Notes: generated from the letters alone by a model not told the origin. A stretch of 64,000 bases of DNA from Aureivirga sp. CE67 (GCF_015767245.1 NZ_JADOTV010000001.1:124001-188000); one strand, 5' to 3'; counted from the first letter of the stretch, positions 35,412 through 45,890 are shown. Made by a program: numbers and translations.

Positions 35412-38261
35412 TTATACATACGCTTCAATTGGCGCACATGAACAAACTAAATTTCTATCTCCAAAAGCATCGTCTACACGACGAACTGATGGCCAGAACT
35501 TATTCTCCTCTACAAATGGTAATGGGAATGCAGCCTGTTGTCTTGTATATGGTAAATCCCACTGATCTGCTGTCAACATAGCTTGTGTATGTGGTGCATT
35601 TTTCAATGGTGTATTTGAATCTTCTTTTGATGAATTCTCAATTTCTTCACGAATTGAAACTAAAGCATCACAGAATCTATCTAACTCTGCTTTGTTTTCA
35701 CTCTCTGTTGGCTCAATCATTAACGTTCCAGCAACTGGGAAAGAAACTGTTGGAGCATGGTATCCATAATCCATTAAACGTTTTGCAATATCTGTTACCT
35801 CAACTCCATTGTTTTGTTTGAATGGTCTGAAATCTACAATCATCTCATGAGCACAGAATCCGTTTTCTCCTGTATAAAGGATTTCGTATTCTTTCTCTAA
35901 ACGAGCTTTCATGTAGTTTGCGTTTAAGATAGCATTTACAGTAGAATCTTTTAATCCTGACGCTCCTAACATTTTAATGTATCCGTAAGAAATTAAAAGA
36001 ACTAAAGCAGATCCCCAAGGCGCAGCAGATACTGCAGTAATTGGAGATTCTCCTCCTGTAGGAATCACTGGGTTTGATGGTAAGAATGGCGCTAAATGTG
36101 CAGCAACACAAATAGGTCCAACTCCTGGTCCTCCTCCTCCGTGAGGAATTGCAAATGTTTTATGTAAGTTTAAGTGACAAACATCCGCTCCAATTGTTGC
36201 AGGATTTGTTAATCCAACCTGTGCGTTCATGTTTGCTCCATCCATATAAACTTGTCCTCCGTTTTCGTGGATGATTGAAGTGATTTCTTTAATAGTACTT
36301 TCAAAAACTCCGTGAGTTGATGGATAAGTTACCATTAATCCAGCTAAATTATCTTTGTGTAATTCTGCTTTCTCTCTTAAATCAGCAACATCGATATTTC
36401 CTTCTTCTGTAGATTTCGTAACAACTACTTTCATTCCAGCCATGATAGCTGAAGCTGGGTTAGTTCCGTGTGCAGAAGATGGAATTAAAATAATATTTCT
36501 GTGGTGATCTCCTCTTGACTCGTGGTAAGCTTTGATTACTAATAATCCAGCATACTCTCCTTGAGCTCCAGAGTTTGGCTGCACTGAAGTTGCAGCAAAT
36601 CCAGTAATCACATTTAATGCTTTTTCTAATTCTTCAAAAACAGTGTGATATCCTTGTGCTTGCTCTACTGGTGCAAATGGGTGAATACTGTTCCAGTTAC
36701 TCCAGCTTAATGGAAGCATTTCAGAAGCAGCATTTAATTTCATTGTACAAGAACCTAAAGAAATCATTGAGTGATTTAATGATAAATCTTTACGCTCTAA
36801 TCTTTTGATGTAACGCATCATTTCTGATTCTGAATGGTAAGTATTGAATACTTCATTCGTTAAGAAATCAGAAGTTCTTTCTAAAGAAACAGGTAATTCT
36901 TCTGTAGCAGTAACTTCATTCATTACTACAGCTTCTTTTCCTGCTAATTGAGCGAAAATATTTAAAATTTCATTTACATCATTTAATGAAGTAGTTTCAT
37001 TTAATGAAATTGTAACAACATTTTCTGAAGAATAGTTAAAGTTAACCTCTGTAGCTTCTGCTAATTCTTTTAACCTCGCCTTATCTTCAACCTCAACAGC
37101 TAAAGTATCAAAGATTACTTCGTTTGTTTGAACAAATCCTAAATCTTTTAATCCTTTATTTAATGTATTTGTTAAGTTTCTTACAGAATTTGCGATGTAA
37201 GTTAAACCTTGTGGTCCATGATACACAGCATACATTCCTGCCATTACAGCTAAAAGAACTTGTGCAGTACAAATATTTGAAGTCGCTTTCTCTCTCTTGA
37301 TATGTTGCTCTCTAGTTTGAAGTGCCATACGTAAAGCTCTTCCTCCATTAGCATCTTGCGTTACTCCAATAATTCTTCCTGGAATATTTCTTTTATATTT
37401 TTCTTTTGTTGCAAAATAAGCAGCGTGTGGCCCACCATATCCCATTGGAATTCCGAAACGTTGTGTTGTACCAACAACTACATCAGCTCCCCATTCTCCT
37501 GGAGGTGTCAATAATGTTAAGCTTAATAAATCAGCTGCTACAGCAACTCTAGCTTCCACATCATTTGCTTTTTCAACAAAGTTTTTATAATCAACGATTT
37601 TTCCGTCTTTTCCTGGATACTGTACTAAAGCTCCGAAAACGTTTTCGTTAAACTCGAAAGTATCAGGGTTACCTATGATTAATTCAATTCCTAGTGGAGT
37701 TGCTCTAGTAACTAAAACATCAATTGTTTGTGGTAAAACATCTTCAGCAACAAAAAATTGTAAAGCATTTGCTTTCTTTTGCGCTCTTGATCTTGTAGAA
37801 TATAACATGATCATTGCCTCACCAGCAGCAGTTCCTTCATCCAATAAAGAAGCATTTGCAAGCTCCATACCTGTTAAGTCAACAAGCATTGTTTGATAGT
37901 TCAATAAAGCTTCTAACCTTCCTTGAGCAATCTCTGCTTGGTAAGGAGTATAAGCTGTATACCATCCTGGGTTTTCTAAAATATTTCTTTGAATTACTCC
38001 AGGTAAAATAGTTGGGTGGTATCCTAAACCGATGTAAGATTTAAACGTCTTATTTTTTTCAGCTAACTCTTGAATATGGGCCATATACTCATATTCACTC
38101 ATTGCAGCGTCCAAATCTAACTCGCTATTTAATCTTATATCTTCAGGTACAGTTTTATTTATCAATTCATCCAACGAATCAACTCCTATTGTAGCCAACA
38201 TGTCTTGCACTTCGTTTTCACGAGGTCCAACATGTCTTAAAACGAAAGAATCTGTTTTCAT
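35412..38261 (-). CDS. gcvP: glycine dehydrogenase (glycine cleavage P protein)
   Basis: PLP-dependent decarboxylating subunit of the glycine cleavage system. 949 residues, the single-chain form with N- and C-terminal halves fused. The N-terminal half starts [17 protein letters not shown] and contains [18 protein letters not shown]. The PLP Lys is in [18 protein letters not shown] in the C-terminal half. It ends with [14 protein letters not shown]. GcvT, GcvH and Lpd are elsewhere. I looked for a glycine riboswitch in the 241 bases upstream and saw none; only a TAnnTTTG element is present. Confidence 0.97.
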   Translation of the reverse strand: MKTDSFVLRHVGPRENEVQDMLATIGVDSLDELINKTVPEDIRLNSELDLDAAMSEYEYMAHIQELAEKNKTFKSYIGLGYHPTILPGVIQRNILENPGWYTAYTPYQAEIAQGRLEALLNYQTMLVDLTGMELANASLLDEGTAAGEAMIMLYSTRSRAQKKANALQFFVAEDVLPQTIDVLVTRATPLGIELIIGNPDTFEFNENVFGALVQYPGKDGKIVDYKNFVEKANDVEARVAVAADLLSLTLLTPPGEWGADVVVGTTQRFGIPMGYGGPHAAYFATKEKYKRNIPGRIIGVTQDANGGRALRMALQTREQHIKREKATSNICTAQVLLAVMAGMYAVYHGPQGLTYIANSVRNLTNTLNKGLKDLGFVQTNEVIFDTLAVEVEDKARLKELAEATEVNFNYSSENVVTISLNETTSLNDVNEILNIFAQLAGKEAVVMNEVTATEELPVSLERTSDFLTNEVFNTYHSESEMMRYIKRLERKDLSLNHSMISLGSCTMKLNAASEMLPLSWSNWNSIHPFAPVEQAQGYHTVFEELEKALNVITGFAATSVQPNSGAQGEYAGLLVIKAYHESRGDHHRNIILIPSSAHGTNPASAIMAGMKVVVTKSTEEGNIDVADLREKAELHKDNLAGLMVTYPSTHGVFESTIKEITSIIHENGGQVYMDGANMNAQVGLTNPATIGADVCHLNLHKTFAIPHGGGGPGVGPICVAAHLAPFLPSNPVIPTGGESPITAVSAAPWGSALVLLISYGYIKMLGASGLKDSTVNAILNANYMKARLEKEYEILYTGENGFCAHEMIVDFRPFKQNNGVEVTDIAKRLMDYGYHAPTVSFPVAGTLMIEPTESENKAELDRFCDALVSIREEIENSSKEDSNTPLKNAPHTQAMLTADQWDLPYTRQQAAFPLPFVEENKFWPSVRRVDDAFGDRNLVCSCAPIEAYV

Positions 38262-38290
38262 TCTAAAAAAATTTAGTTGTTTTGAGATTC

Positions 38291-38298
38291 CAAAAGTA
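38291..38298 (-). promoter_or_regulatory. -7 element of gcvP
   Basis: TACTTTTG on the minus strand, 29 bases upstream of the ATG. No clear -33 partner. Confidence 0.4.
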
Positions 38299-38502
38299 CT
38301 GAAAAATGTATTATAAATAACAGATTATTATCATTGATTTTTATAGCTCAATTTTCTAAGGCTATACTCTTTAAATTACTGACAAAAAATAAGTATATCT
38401 TTCTCACATATTGTTATATAATATTCTTAAAAAAAGGAATCATTCTTGAATTTAACATCCTAATGACGTATCTTCAAATAAGTAAACTTTAAACTGATAA
38501 AA

Positions 38503-39402
38503 ATGAAATCATATCTTTACTTTATCATCGCAGCAACTTTTTGGGGATTGAACTTATTTTGTGTAAAAATAATGCTGAAAGAAGTAAATTTTGCTGAAGT
38601 TGGTTTGTGGAGATATATCTTTGGAGTTATCACTTTAGCATTTCTTTGTATAAGGTGTTTTCCGAAACTAAAAGATTTAAAAGATAATTTTGTTGGTGCT
38701 TCTCTAGTTGGAATTATTGGTTTATTTGGTTTTAATTTTTTCTATTTCTTAAGTTTAATTGATGGTTCTGCTATTACCATCGCATTAATTTTAAGTTTAA
38801 CTCCTACTTTTTCACTTATTTTTTCCTTTTTATTTTTCAAAACAGAATTAAAAGCAGGACAAATAATTGGAGTAATCTTTTCTTTTATCGGTGTTTTTTA
38901 TCTTGTAGTAAAAGGTCATATTTTAAATATTGAAGCTATGAAATTTAATATTTCAGATCTATACATCTTATTAGGAAGTTTCATGTTTGCGTTACACAAT
39001 CTTTGGGTTAAAAAATTCTCACATAATACTTCTCACAAAACGTTTACACTGATAACAGCAATGATTTGTTTGGTTTGTTTTATCATCATTACACCTTTTT
39101 ATGGAATAAAATCTGTCACAACTCATGGATCTGATTTCTGGCTTTCGGCTCTTGGTCTTGGAGTTTTAGGTACTGCAATTGCTTATTTTTTATGGAATCA
39201 GGGAATCAAAATAAAAGGAGCAAATCAGGGAGCAATTTTCATGAATTTCATACCAATTTCTGCTGCTCTTTTAGGAGAATTCTTTTTTCAAGAAAAATTA
39301 CATGAATATCATTTAATAAGTGGAGTTTTAATTATTTCTGGTTTGATCATCACAAATATGAAACTAAAGAAACCTATTTTGAAGCGTGTCAAGAGTAATT
39401 AA
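38503..39402 (+). CDS. DMT/EamA family transporter
   Basis: A 299-residue inner-membrane protein with about ten hydrophobic segments in two EamA halves (about 5-137 and 150-288). Typical signs are AATFWGLNLFCVKI at the start and GTAIAYFLWNQGIK with PISAALLGEFFFQEKLHEYHLISGVLII in the second half. Such proteins export amino acids or other metabolites; the substrate cannot be read. Its last four bases overlap the 3' end of the convergent PorP/SprF gene. Confidence 0.9.
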   Translation: MKSYLYFIIAATFWGLNLFCVKIMLKEVNFAEVGLWRYIFGVITLAFLCIRCFPKLKDLKDNFVGASLVGIIGLFGFNFFYFLSLIDGSAITIALILSLTPTFSLIFSFLFFKTELKAGQIIGVIFSFIGVFYLVVKGHILNIEAMKFNISDLYILLGSFMFALHNLWVKKFSHNTSHKTFTLITAMICLVCFIIITPFYGIKSVTTHGSDFWLSALGLGVLGTAIAYFLWNQGIKIKGANQGAIFMNFIPISAALLGEFFFQEKLHEYHLISGVLIISGLIITNMKLKKPILKRVKSN

Positions 39403-40289
39403 AAATATCTTGGCTTCTCATAATTTTTAGTTTCATGAGAGAAATAAAAATCATGAGTAAGAAAAACCACATAATTCATTTTATCTCTATAAATGGTGTT
39501 TTTCTCAAACTCCATAGCACAACCAACTTTTGAATTTTTAAATTTAAACCTCATTAAAAAAGTCGTCAACTCTTTATCTACATAAGAATATCCTAATTCA
39601 AAAAAATTATCATACAAAAGATTTACAGAATAATTAGTTTCAAATTTTGTATTCATTTTATTTGTAAAAATCATCGGTTTTAGTTTCCATTTTTTTCCTA
39701 TTTCAAAAACATAACCCAAAAGCCCGTATATCTCAATATCTTTTTTTTGATCAAAAGTTTCATATTCATTCTTTAAAAAATTGAGCGAAGAAACTCCTAC
39801 AAACAAATTTTCTGTAAAAAACATAAGTCCTGAACCTAAATTAAAGTGATTGACATTTTCTTTAAAATTTGGATCTGGGTCTACATAAGTATATTTTGTA
39901 GTATTAATTATTTTTTGATTAAAACCAAAAGCGAAACCAAGAGAAAGATGTGATTTCTTAGTCAATTGAATTAAATAACTCAAATTTCCATTAAACCTAC
40001 TATAATTTGAATCGTATATATTCTCTACTTCTCTGTTTAAATAATTTAGATTCAATTCCATTTTATCTGAAATCGAAGTTTGCGCAAAAAAATTATAAGT
40101 TTTTGCTAAACTTCGATTGTTCAAAAAATTTTCAGAAATACCAATTCCTCCAACTCGCAAAATACCTGGTTCATTTATAGAATAGCCCGGATTTATGGAA
40201 CTTAGATTATAAATATATTGGACATATTTTGGAGTTTCTTGAGAATAAATAGTAAAAGGTACTAAAAGCAGTAAGTATAATTTCTTCAT
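39399..40289 (-). CDS. PorP/SprF family T9SS membrane protein
   Basis: A 296-residue outer-membrane protein with a signal peptide at 1-17 (ending YSQ) and the PorP/SprF start YVQYIYNLSSINPGYSINEPGIL, followed by beta-strand-rich sequence ending LTHDFYFSHE. PorP/SprF proteins are T9SS components or, as here with no partner genes around, stand-alone members thought to anchor particular T9SS substrates such as SprB-like adhesins. No adhesin gene is next to it. It converges on the DMT gene with a 4-base overlap; no terminator hairpin fits between. Confidence 0.85.
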   Translation of the reverse strand: MKKLYLLLLVPFTIYSQETPKYVQYIYNLSSINPGYSINEPGILRVGGIGISENFLNNRSLAKTYNFFAQTSISDKMELNLNYLNREVENIYDSNYSRFNGNLSYLIQLTKKSHLSLGFAFGFNQKIINTTKYTYVDPDPNFKENVNHFNLGSGLMFFTENLFVGVSSLNFLKNEYETFDQKKDIEIYGLLGYVFEIGKKWKLKPMIFTNKMNTKFETNYSVNLLYDNFFELGYSYVDKELTTFLMRFKFKNSKVGCAMEFEKNTIYRDKMNYVVFLTHDFYFSHETKNYEKPRYF

Positions 40290-40574
40290 AGAGTTTTAAA
40301 TATTTAATTCTTATGATTTTCTCTAAAACTCTCCTTAGCAACTTCATTTTAATCATATTTAAATTTCAAACTCAAAACGCAATTTTTAAACAAATATTAC
40401 ATTTTTAATTTCAATTTATTACGAAATAAAAACGGGAACTAATCAACATAAATCAGCTATACAATACTAAAAACTAGACTTTTAAACAATTAATTAGTAA
40501 TTTGTTAACATCTTATATTTTTATAATAGGTAAATAATTGTATTTTTACTTTTACTATAAACGAAACTTATTAA

Positions 40575-41342
40575 ATGGGAAAAATTATTGCTATAGCCAA
40601 TCAAAAAGGTGGAGTTGGAAAAACAACAACTGCAGTTAATTTGGCAGCAGCTTTAGGAGTTTTAGAAAAAAAAGTATTATTAATCGATGCTGACCCCCAA
40701 GCAAATGCCTCTTCAGGCCTTGGTATTGCTGTAGATGAAATAGAAAATGGAACTTATGAACTTTTGGAAAATTCTTCAAGAGCATCGAGTTTGGTCATTG
40801 AAACGACTTCTCCAAATGTAAAAATCATTCCTGCTCATATTGATTTAGTTGGTATCGAAATAGAATTAATCGACAAACCCCAAAGAGAATTTATGCTTAA
40901 AGAATCTTTGAAAGAAGTAAAAGACAATTATGATTATATCTTAATTGACTGCGCTCCTTCTTTAGGCCTGATTACTCTAAATGCTCTAGTTTCTGCAGAA
41001 TCCGTAATTATCCCGATACAATGTGAATATTTTGCCTTAGAAGGTCTTGGAAAATTATTGAATACAATTAAAAGTGTTCAAAAAATCCATAACAAAAAAT
41101 TGGATATCGAAGGTTTACTTTTAACCATGTATGATTCAAGATTAAGACTTTCAAATCAAGTAGTTGAAGAGGTAAGAACACATTTTAACTCCATGGTTTT
41201 TGATACGATTATCCAAAGAAATATTCGTCTTGGTGAAGCTCCTAGTTTCGGAGAAAGTATTATCTCTTATGATGCCACTAGTAAAGGTGCGATAAATTAT
41301 TTAAATTTAGCCCATGAAATTTTAAAAAAGAATGAGAACTAA
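40575..41342 (+). CDS. parA: ParA chromosome partition ATPase
   Basis: A 255-residue Soj/ParA ATPase that segregates the chromosome origin with ParB. Deviant Walker A KGGVGKTT at 11-18 with signature Lys11, Walker A' LLIDADPQANASSGLG, and Walker B YDYILIDCAPSLG. It lacks the N-terminal HTH of plasmid ParAs, so it is the chromosomal type. Its stop overlaps the parB start (TAATG). First gene of a parA-parB-DUF5683-dapB-lepB operon conserved in Bacteroidota. Confidence 0.96.
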   Translation: MGKIIAIANQKGGVGKTTTAVNLAAALGVLEKKVLLIDADPQANASSGLGIAVDEIENGTYELLENSSRASSLVIETTSPNVKIIPAHIDLVGIEIELIDKPQREFMLKESLKEVKDNYDYILIDCAPSLGLITLNALVSAESVIIPIQCEYFALEGLGKLLNTIKSVQKIHNKKLDIEGLLLTMYDSRLRLSNQVVEEVRTHFNSMVFDTIIQRNIRLGEAPSFGESIISYDATSKGAINYLNLAHEILKKNEN

Positions 41343-42238
41343 TGGCAAAAGCGACTAGAAAACAAGCATTAGGGAGAGGATTATCAGCATTATTAAAAGA
41401 TCCTGAAGCAGATATTAAATCTGTAAAAGATAGAAATGCTGAGAAAGTTGTAGGAAACATTATTGATATTGACTTAGATGCAATTGATGTAAATCCTTTT
41501 CAGCCTAGAACTTATTTTAATGAAGAAGAATTAAAAGAATTAGCTAGTTCGATTAAAGAATTAGGCGTAATTCAACCAATAACTGTACGAAAGTTAGATG
41601 GAAATAAATTTCAGTTAGTTTCTGGAGAAAGAAGATATAGAGCTTCTAAAATTGTTGGATTAAGAACTATTCCTGCTTATGTACGTATTGCAAACGATCA
41701 GGAAATGTTGGAAATGGCTTTGGTTGAAAATATTCAACGTAAAGATTTAGATCCAATAGAAGTTGCTCTGACTTACCAAAGATTAATTGATGAAATACAA
41801 TTGACACAAGAAGAAATGAGTAAACGTGTAGGAAAAAAACGTTCTACAGTTACAAATTATCTTCGACTTTTAAAGTTAGATCCTATTATCCAAACAGGAA
41901 TGAGAGACGGATTTTTGTCTATGGGACATGGTAGAGCTCTTGTAAATGTGGATGATATAGATTTACAATTAAAAATTTATGAAAAAATAATTAAAGACAA
42001 ATTATCGGTTCGAGAAACTGAAAATCTTGTTAAAAACTTAAAAGAAGGCAATACTTCTGTAAAAAACGCGAAAGAAAGCAAGGAATTACCTAAATTTGTG
42101 CGAGATAACGTAGATAATTTTAACAAATATTTTGGAAACAAAATCAATGTTAAACTTACTGGTAAAGATAAAGGTAAGATTATTGTCCCTTTCGAATCCG
42201 AAGCGGACTTTAATAGAATTAAAAATTTATTAAAATAG
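41342..42238 (+). CDS. parB: ParB chromosome partition protein
   Basis: A 298-residue CTP-dependent DNA clamp that loads at parS. Domains: a basic ParA-stimulating N-terminus (RKQALGRGLSALLKD at 5-19), a ParB/Srx CTPase domain at about 40-130 with GERRYRA, an HTH with QEEMSKRVGKKRSTVTNYLRLL at about 160-181, and a C-terminal dimerisation domain. It overlaps parA by one base and the next gene by one base (TAGTG). No parS-like 16-bp palindrome was seen in the window. Confidence 0.96.
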   Translation: MAKATRKQALGRGLSALLKDPEADIKSVKDRNAEKVVGNIIDIDLDAIDVNPFQPRTYFNEEELKELASSIKELGVIQPITVRKLDGNKFQLVSGERRYRASKIVGLRTIPAYVRIANDQEMLEMALVENIQRKDLDPIEVALTYQRLIDEIQLTQEEMSKRVGKKRSTVTNYLRLLKLDPIIQTGMRDGFLSMGHGRALVNVDDIDLQLKIYEKIIKDKLSVRETENLVKNLKEGNTSVKNAKESKELPKFVRDNVDNFNKYFGNKINVKLTGKDKGKIIVPFESEADFNRIKNLLK

Positions 42239-42822
42239 TGAAATTAGGTAGATTATATTTTCTTTTTATGTTTTTCATCGGAACTACTATTAGTTCTTAT
42301 GCACAAAAAGAAATTGAGGAGGTTGTCGTTGATAAAGAAAATATTGTGAAAACATCTAGCGAATATAAGCCTTTAGCACCTGCTAGAGCTGCTTTTTATT
42401 CTGCTATCGTTCCAGGTTTAGGACAAGCTTACAATAAAAAATATTGGAAAGTACCAATTGTATACGCTGCACTTGGAACAACAATTTATTTATATGCAGA
42501 TAATAGCAAATCTTATAGAAGATATAGAGAAGCATATAAATTAAGAATTGCTGGAAAAAAAGACGAATTTACGGACGCTAATGGAAATGAACTTTTGAGT
42601 TTGGCAACATTAGAACAAGGACAAAAAACTTTCAAAAAAAATAGAGATTTAGCTCTTCTGGGAACAATTGGTATTTATCTAATTCAAGTTGTTGAAGCTA
42701 GTATAAATGCACATTTATTACAATTTGACACAAGTAGAAATTTGAGTATCAAACCGTCATTACAGTTTGACCAAAATAACTACAGCCCAGTTGTAGGAGC
42801 ATCATTTAATTTAAAATTTTAA
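42238..42822 (+). CDS. DUF5683 domain protein
   Basis: A 194-residue exported protein with a signal peptide at 1-23 (ending SYAQ) and the DUF5683 core PARAAFYSAIVPGLGQAYNKKYWKVPIVYAALGT, then further hydrophobic segments, suggesting an envelope protein. The start is GTG at 42238, overlapping the parB stop by one base (TAGTG), which implies translational coupling. Its conserved place between parB and dapB is the only clue to function, which is unknown. Confidence 0.88.
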   Translation: MKLGRLYFLFMFFIGTTISSYAQKEIEEVVVDKENIVKTSSEYKPLAPARAAFYSAIVPGLGQAYNKKYWKVPIVYAALGTTIYLYADNSKSYRRYREAYKLRIAGKKDEFTDANGNELLSLATLEQGQKTFKKNRDLALLGTIGIYLIQVVEASINAHLLQFDTSRNLSIKPSLQFDQNNYSPVVGASFNLKF

Positions 42823-42824
42823 GA

Positions 42825-43526
42825 ATGAAGATTGCATTACTAGGTTATGGTCGCATGGGAAAAGTTATTGAAAGAATAGCTTTAGAAAGAGGTCATGACA
42901 TTGTTTTAAAAATAGGTAGAGATTCAGAAAATATTGATTTATCCATTGCAGATGTAGCAATTGATTTCAGTATACCATCTGCTGCTTTCGATAATATTTC
43001 TATGGCAATTAACGCTGGAGTTCCTGTAATTTCTGGGACAACAGGTTGGCTAGAAAAATATGATGAAATTGTAGAATTATGCGAAGCTAAAAAAGGAGCT
43101 TTTATTTATGGTTCAAATTTTAGTTTAGGTGTAAATATCTTTTTTGAGTTAAATGAACATTTAGCAAAAATGATGCGTACACTTAATCAATACCACGTTT
43201 CTATGGAGGAAATTCATCACATGAAAAAATTAGATGCTCCAAGTGGTACAGCAATTTCTCTTGCAGAAGGAATTTTAAAACATACAGAAAAATCTACTTG
43301 GGAATTAAACAATCAATCTACGGATGATACGATTCCTATTTATGCAAAAAGAATTCCGAATGTACCAGGAACACATGCAATCTCTTATGTTTCAGATGTA
43401 GATACAATCGAAATCAAACATACTGCACATTCAAGAGAAGGATTTGCTTTAGGAGCTGTAATTGCTGCAGAGTGGATTTTTGGAAAAGAGGGAATCTTTA
43501 CAATGAAAGACGTTTTAGGAATATAA
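42825..43526 (+). CDS. dapB: 4-hydroxy-tetrahydrodipicolinate reductase
   Basis: Reduces the dihydrodipicolinate precursor in the lysine/meso-diaminopimelate pathway. 233 residues, the short Bacteroidota form. NAD(P) site GYGRMGKVIE at 7-16, then SGTTGW, GSNFSLGVNIFFE, and the catalytic HHMKKLDAPSGTA with its His pair and Lys. It starts 2 bases after the DUF5683 stop and precedes lepB by 27 bases, so it belongs to the parA operon. Confidence 0.96.
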   Translation: MKIALLGYGRMGKVIERIALERGHDIVLKIGRDSENIDLSIADVAIDFSIPSAAFDNISMAINAGVPVISGTTGWLEKYDEIVELCEAKKGAFIYGSNFSLGVNIFFELNEHLAKMMRTLNQYHVSMEEIHHMKKLDAPSGTAISLAEGILKHTEKSTWELNNQSTDDTIPIYAKRIPNVPGTHAISYVSDVDTIEIKHTAHSREGFALGAVIAAEWIFGKEGIFTMKDVLGI

Positions 43527-43553
43527 AAAATACACGAATAAAAGAAAATAAAT

Positions 43554-45098
43554 ATGAGTTTAGTACAAATGTGGTTTCTATTCATGCTACTTGTTCAAGT
43601 AGTACATTTTTTAGGAACTTGGAAATTATACAAAAAAGCAGGAAGAAAACCTTGGGAAGCTTTAGTTCCTATTTATAATGCAATTGTTTTAATGAAAATC
43701 ATCAACAGACCTTGGTGGTGGACATTCTTACTTTTTGTACCTGTAGTAAATTTATTAATGTTCCCAGTTATTTGGGTAGAGACGATCAGAAGTTTTGGTA
43801 AAAACTCTACTTTTGATACTATTGCTGTAATTGTAACTCTTGGACTTTATACTTATTATGTAAACTATGCTACAGATGTTGAGTATATTGAAGACAGAAG
43901 TTTAAAACCAGGATCAGAAGTTGGAGAATGGATTAGCTCTATTCTTTTTGCAATTATTGCAGCGACAATGGTTCACACTTACTTCATTCAACCTTTTACA
44001 ATTCCTACTTCTTCTTTAGAAAAAACACTTCTTATTGGAGATTTCTTATTTGTAAGTAAAGTGCACTATGGAGCAAGAACACCAATGACAACAGTTGCCA
44101 CACCAATGGTTCATGACTCTTTACCACTAGTAAAAGCTAAATCATATTTAACAAAACCTGAATTACCTTATTTCAGACTACCTGGGGTAGAAGAAATTGA
44201 AAGAAATGACATTGTTGTATTTAATCATCCAACAGATACTGCTAAGACAATGTGGGGAGATAAATCAGGAGAATTTACTTACAAGCCAATTGACAAAAAG
44301 ACAAACTATGTTAAACGTTGTGTTGGTCTTCCAGGAGATTCTCTTTCAGTAAAAGATGGATATGTTTATATCAATGGAAAGAAAAACAAGCTTCCTAGTA
44401 GAGCTAAAATTCAATTTTTCTATGAAGTTGAATTAAATCCAAATGCAAGTATTCCTTCAGATATTCTTAAAAACGTAAGAGAAGGGCGTAAACTAAGTAA
44501 CACTAAATTACTTTTAAATCTTCCTTTAGCAGATGCTGTTAGACTTAAAAACAATCCAAGTGTAAAAAGCATTATTAGACAAGTTACTCCTGCTGGACAA
44601 TTTGATAAAACTGCTTTCCCACACAGTAGAGATTATGATTTTAACTTGAGTAATCTTGGTCCTATTTACATTCCTGAAGAAGGAAAAACTGTAAAATTAG
44701 ATACAAAAGTTTTACCTTTCTATAGAGAAGTTATTGAACTTTATGAGAATAACAACTTAACTATAGATGGAGAAACAATTTATATTAATGGGCAAGTAGC
44801 AGATTCTTACACTTTCAAACAAAACTATTTCTGGATGATGGGAGATAACAGAGATAACTCTCTAGATTCTCGTGCATGGGGATATGTTCCTTTTGATCAT
44901 ATTGTTGGAAAACCTGTTTTCATTTGGATGAGTTGGAATTCTCAAGGACAAGGATTTGATAAAATTCGTTGGGAAAGAATGTTCACAACTGTTCATGGAG
45001 AAGGAAAACCAGTTTCTTATTTCTATTATTTCTTAAGTGCTTTATTAGTTTATATCGCTGTTAGAAAATTTCAAAAGAAGAGAAAAGAGAATAAATAA
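43554..45098 (+). CDS. lepB: signal peptidase I with N-terminal DUF5684-like domain
   Basis: Cleaves signal peptides of exported proteins at the inner membrane. 514 residues, much longer than LepB of most bacteria. Residues 1-105 are an extra membrane module (YKKAGRKPWEALVPIYNAIV, like DUF5684). Membrane segment at about 125-145; catalytic Ser154 in PTSSLEKTLL, where Leu replaces the usual Met after the Ser; general-base Lys254 in KRCVGLPGD; GDNRDNSLDSR near 440. A large insert lies between the two catalytic blocks and GDNRD, typical of Bacteroidota. Last gene of the parA operon, followed by a strong terminator. Confidence 0.95.
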   Translation: MSLVQMWFLFMLLVQVVHFLGTWKLYKKAGRKPWEALVPIYNAIVLMKIINRPWWWTFLLFVPVVNLLMFPVIWVETIRSFGKNSTFDTIAVIVTLGLYTYYVNYATDVEYIEDRSLKPGSEVGEWISSILFAIIAATMVHTYFIQPFTIPTSSLEKTLLIGDFLFVSKVHYGARTPMTTVATPMVHDSLPLVKAKSYLTKPELPYFRLPGVEEIERNDIVVFNHPTDTAKTMWGDKSGEFTYKPIDKKTNYVKRCVGLPGDSLSVKDGYVYINGKKNKLPSRAKIQFFYEVELNPNASIPSDILKNVREGRKLSNTKLLLNLPLADAVRLKNNPSVKSIIRQVTPAGQFDKTAFPHSRDYDFNLSNLGPIYIPEEGKTVKLDTKVLPFYREVIELYENNNLTIDGETIYINGQVADSYTFKQNYFWMMGDNRDNSLDSRAWGYVPFDHIVGKPVFIWMSWNSQGQGFDKIRWERMFTTVHGEGKPVSYFYYFLSALLVYIAVRKFQKKRKENK

Positions 45099-45120
45099 TT
45101 CTTATTTTATATAAAATACA

Positions 45121-45158
45121 AAAGGACACTTTTTAAATGAAGTGTCCTTTTTTTTGGT
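45121..45158 (+). terminator. terminator of the parA-lepB operon
   Basis: Stem AAAGGACACTT/AAGTGTCCTTT with an 8-base loop and eight T. Confidence 0.9.
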
Positions 45159-45208
45159 TTTTATTTATTTTTTAATAATTTGGCTAAAACCTTTAAAAAC
45201 AAAATATA

Positions 45209-45742
45209 ATGAAAAAGATTTTAAAAAATGCTGGTTTAGCCCTATTAGCCGTTTCCGTAATTTCCATTACTTCATGTAGTAAAGAAGAAGATCAAAATAC
45301 TATTCAACAAGAAGAAAGAATGGATTTTTCTAATATGGATTTACAACTAAATTTCAACTTTGATAAACCAGTACAACACAAAAACTTGATGAATGCTAAT
45401 CAAATTGTTCAAAAATTAGTTGAATTTGGAGAAGAAATAGAAAATAATTTTGAAGAAAATCCAAATTTATTATCTATTTCTAATCAATTTGAATACAAAA
45501 ACAACATTCTTTCAGAATATAATGCTAAAATAAAAACTACTTCTGAAAATGTTCATTTTAGAAAAAACATTGAGACTATTGAAATTGCAAAGAAGGACAA
45601 TGATTGGGGTACTTTTGAAGAGTTTTATAATTTAGTAAAAGACGAAGATGGAAATATGCCATCGGACGCGCATTTCTTGGTTACTTTTAAAAAAGAAAGA
45701 AACCAACCAATTATGGTAAAAATGCAATTACCTAGTTTCTAA
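45209..45742 (+). CDS. small lipoprotein, unknown
   Basis: A 177-residue predicted lipoprotein with its lipobox ending at Cys23 (ITSC), followed by Ser-Lys-Glu-Glu, so likely kept at the outer or inner membrane. The mature part is acidic and Asn-rich with helical stretches (NANQIVQKLVEFGEEIENNFEENP) and ends VTFKKERNQPIMVKMQLPSF. I recognise no domain. Single gene between two terminators. Confidence 0.65.
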   Translation: MKKILKNAGLALLAVSVISITSCSKEEDQNTIQQEERMDFSNMDLQLNFNFDKPVQHKNLMNANQIVQKLVEFGEEIENNFEENPNLLSISNQFEYKNNILSEYNAKIKTTSENVHFRKNIETIEIAKKDNDWGTFEEFYNLVKDEDGNMPSDAHFLVTFKKERNQPIMVKMQLPSF

Positions 45743-45768
45743 GATTAAAAATACGTATCAATAAAATC

Positions 45769-45796
45769 AAAGCCTTAGCATTTACTAAGGCTTTTT
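45769..45796 (+). terminator. terminator of the small lipoprotein gene
   Basis: Stem AAAGCCTTAG/CTAAGGCTTT, 6-base loop, T run. Confidence 0.85.
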
Positions 45797-45822
45797 ATTT
45801 CTTCAAAATCTACAATAATTCG

Positions 45823-45830
45823 TATTTTTG
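45823..45830 (+). promoter_or_regulatory. -7 element of the wbqC-like gene
   Basis: TATTTTTG, 60 bases upstream of the ATG and right after the previous terminator. No clear -33 partner. Confidence 0.4.
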
Positions 45831-45890
45831 CCTTTCGATTTAAAATAATTTCTTCTTTCAAAACTGAAGAAATATAAAGCTTAAACAAGA

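Noticed and set aside
38262-38502. Glycine riboswitch upstream of gcvP
   Set aside because: I looked for the conserved paired aptamer features and saw only AT-rich sequence with a TAnnTTTG element.
40575-42238. parS site near parAB
   Set aside because: No 16-bp palindrome resembling TGTTNCACGTGAAACA was seen in or around the genes, or elsewhere in the window.
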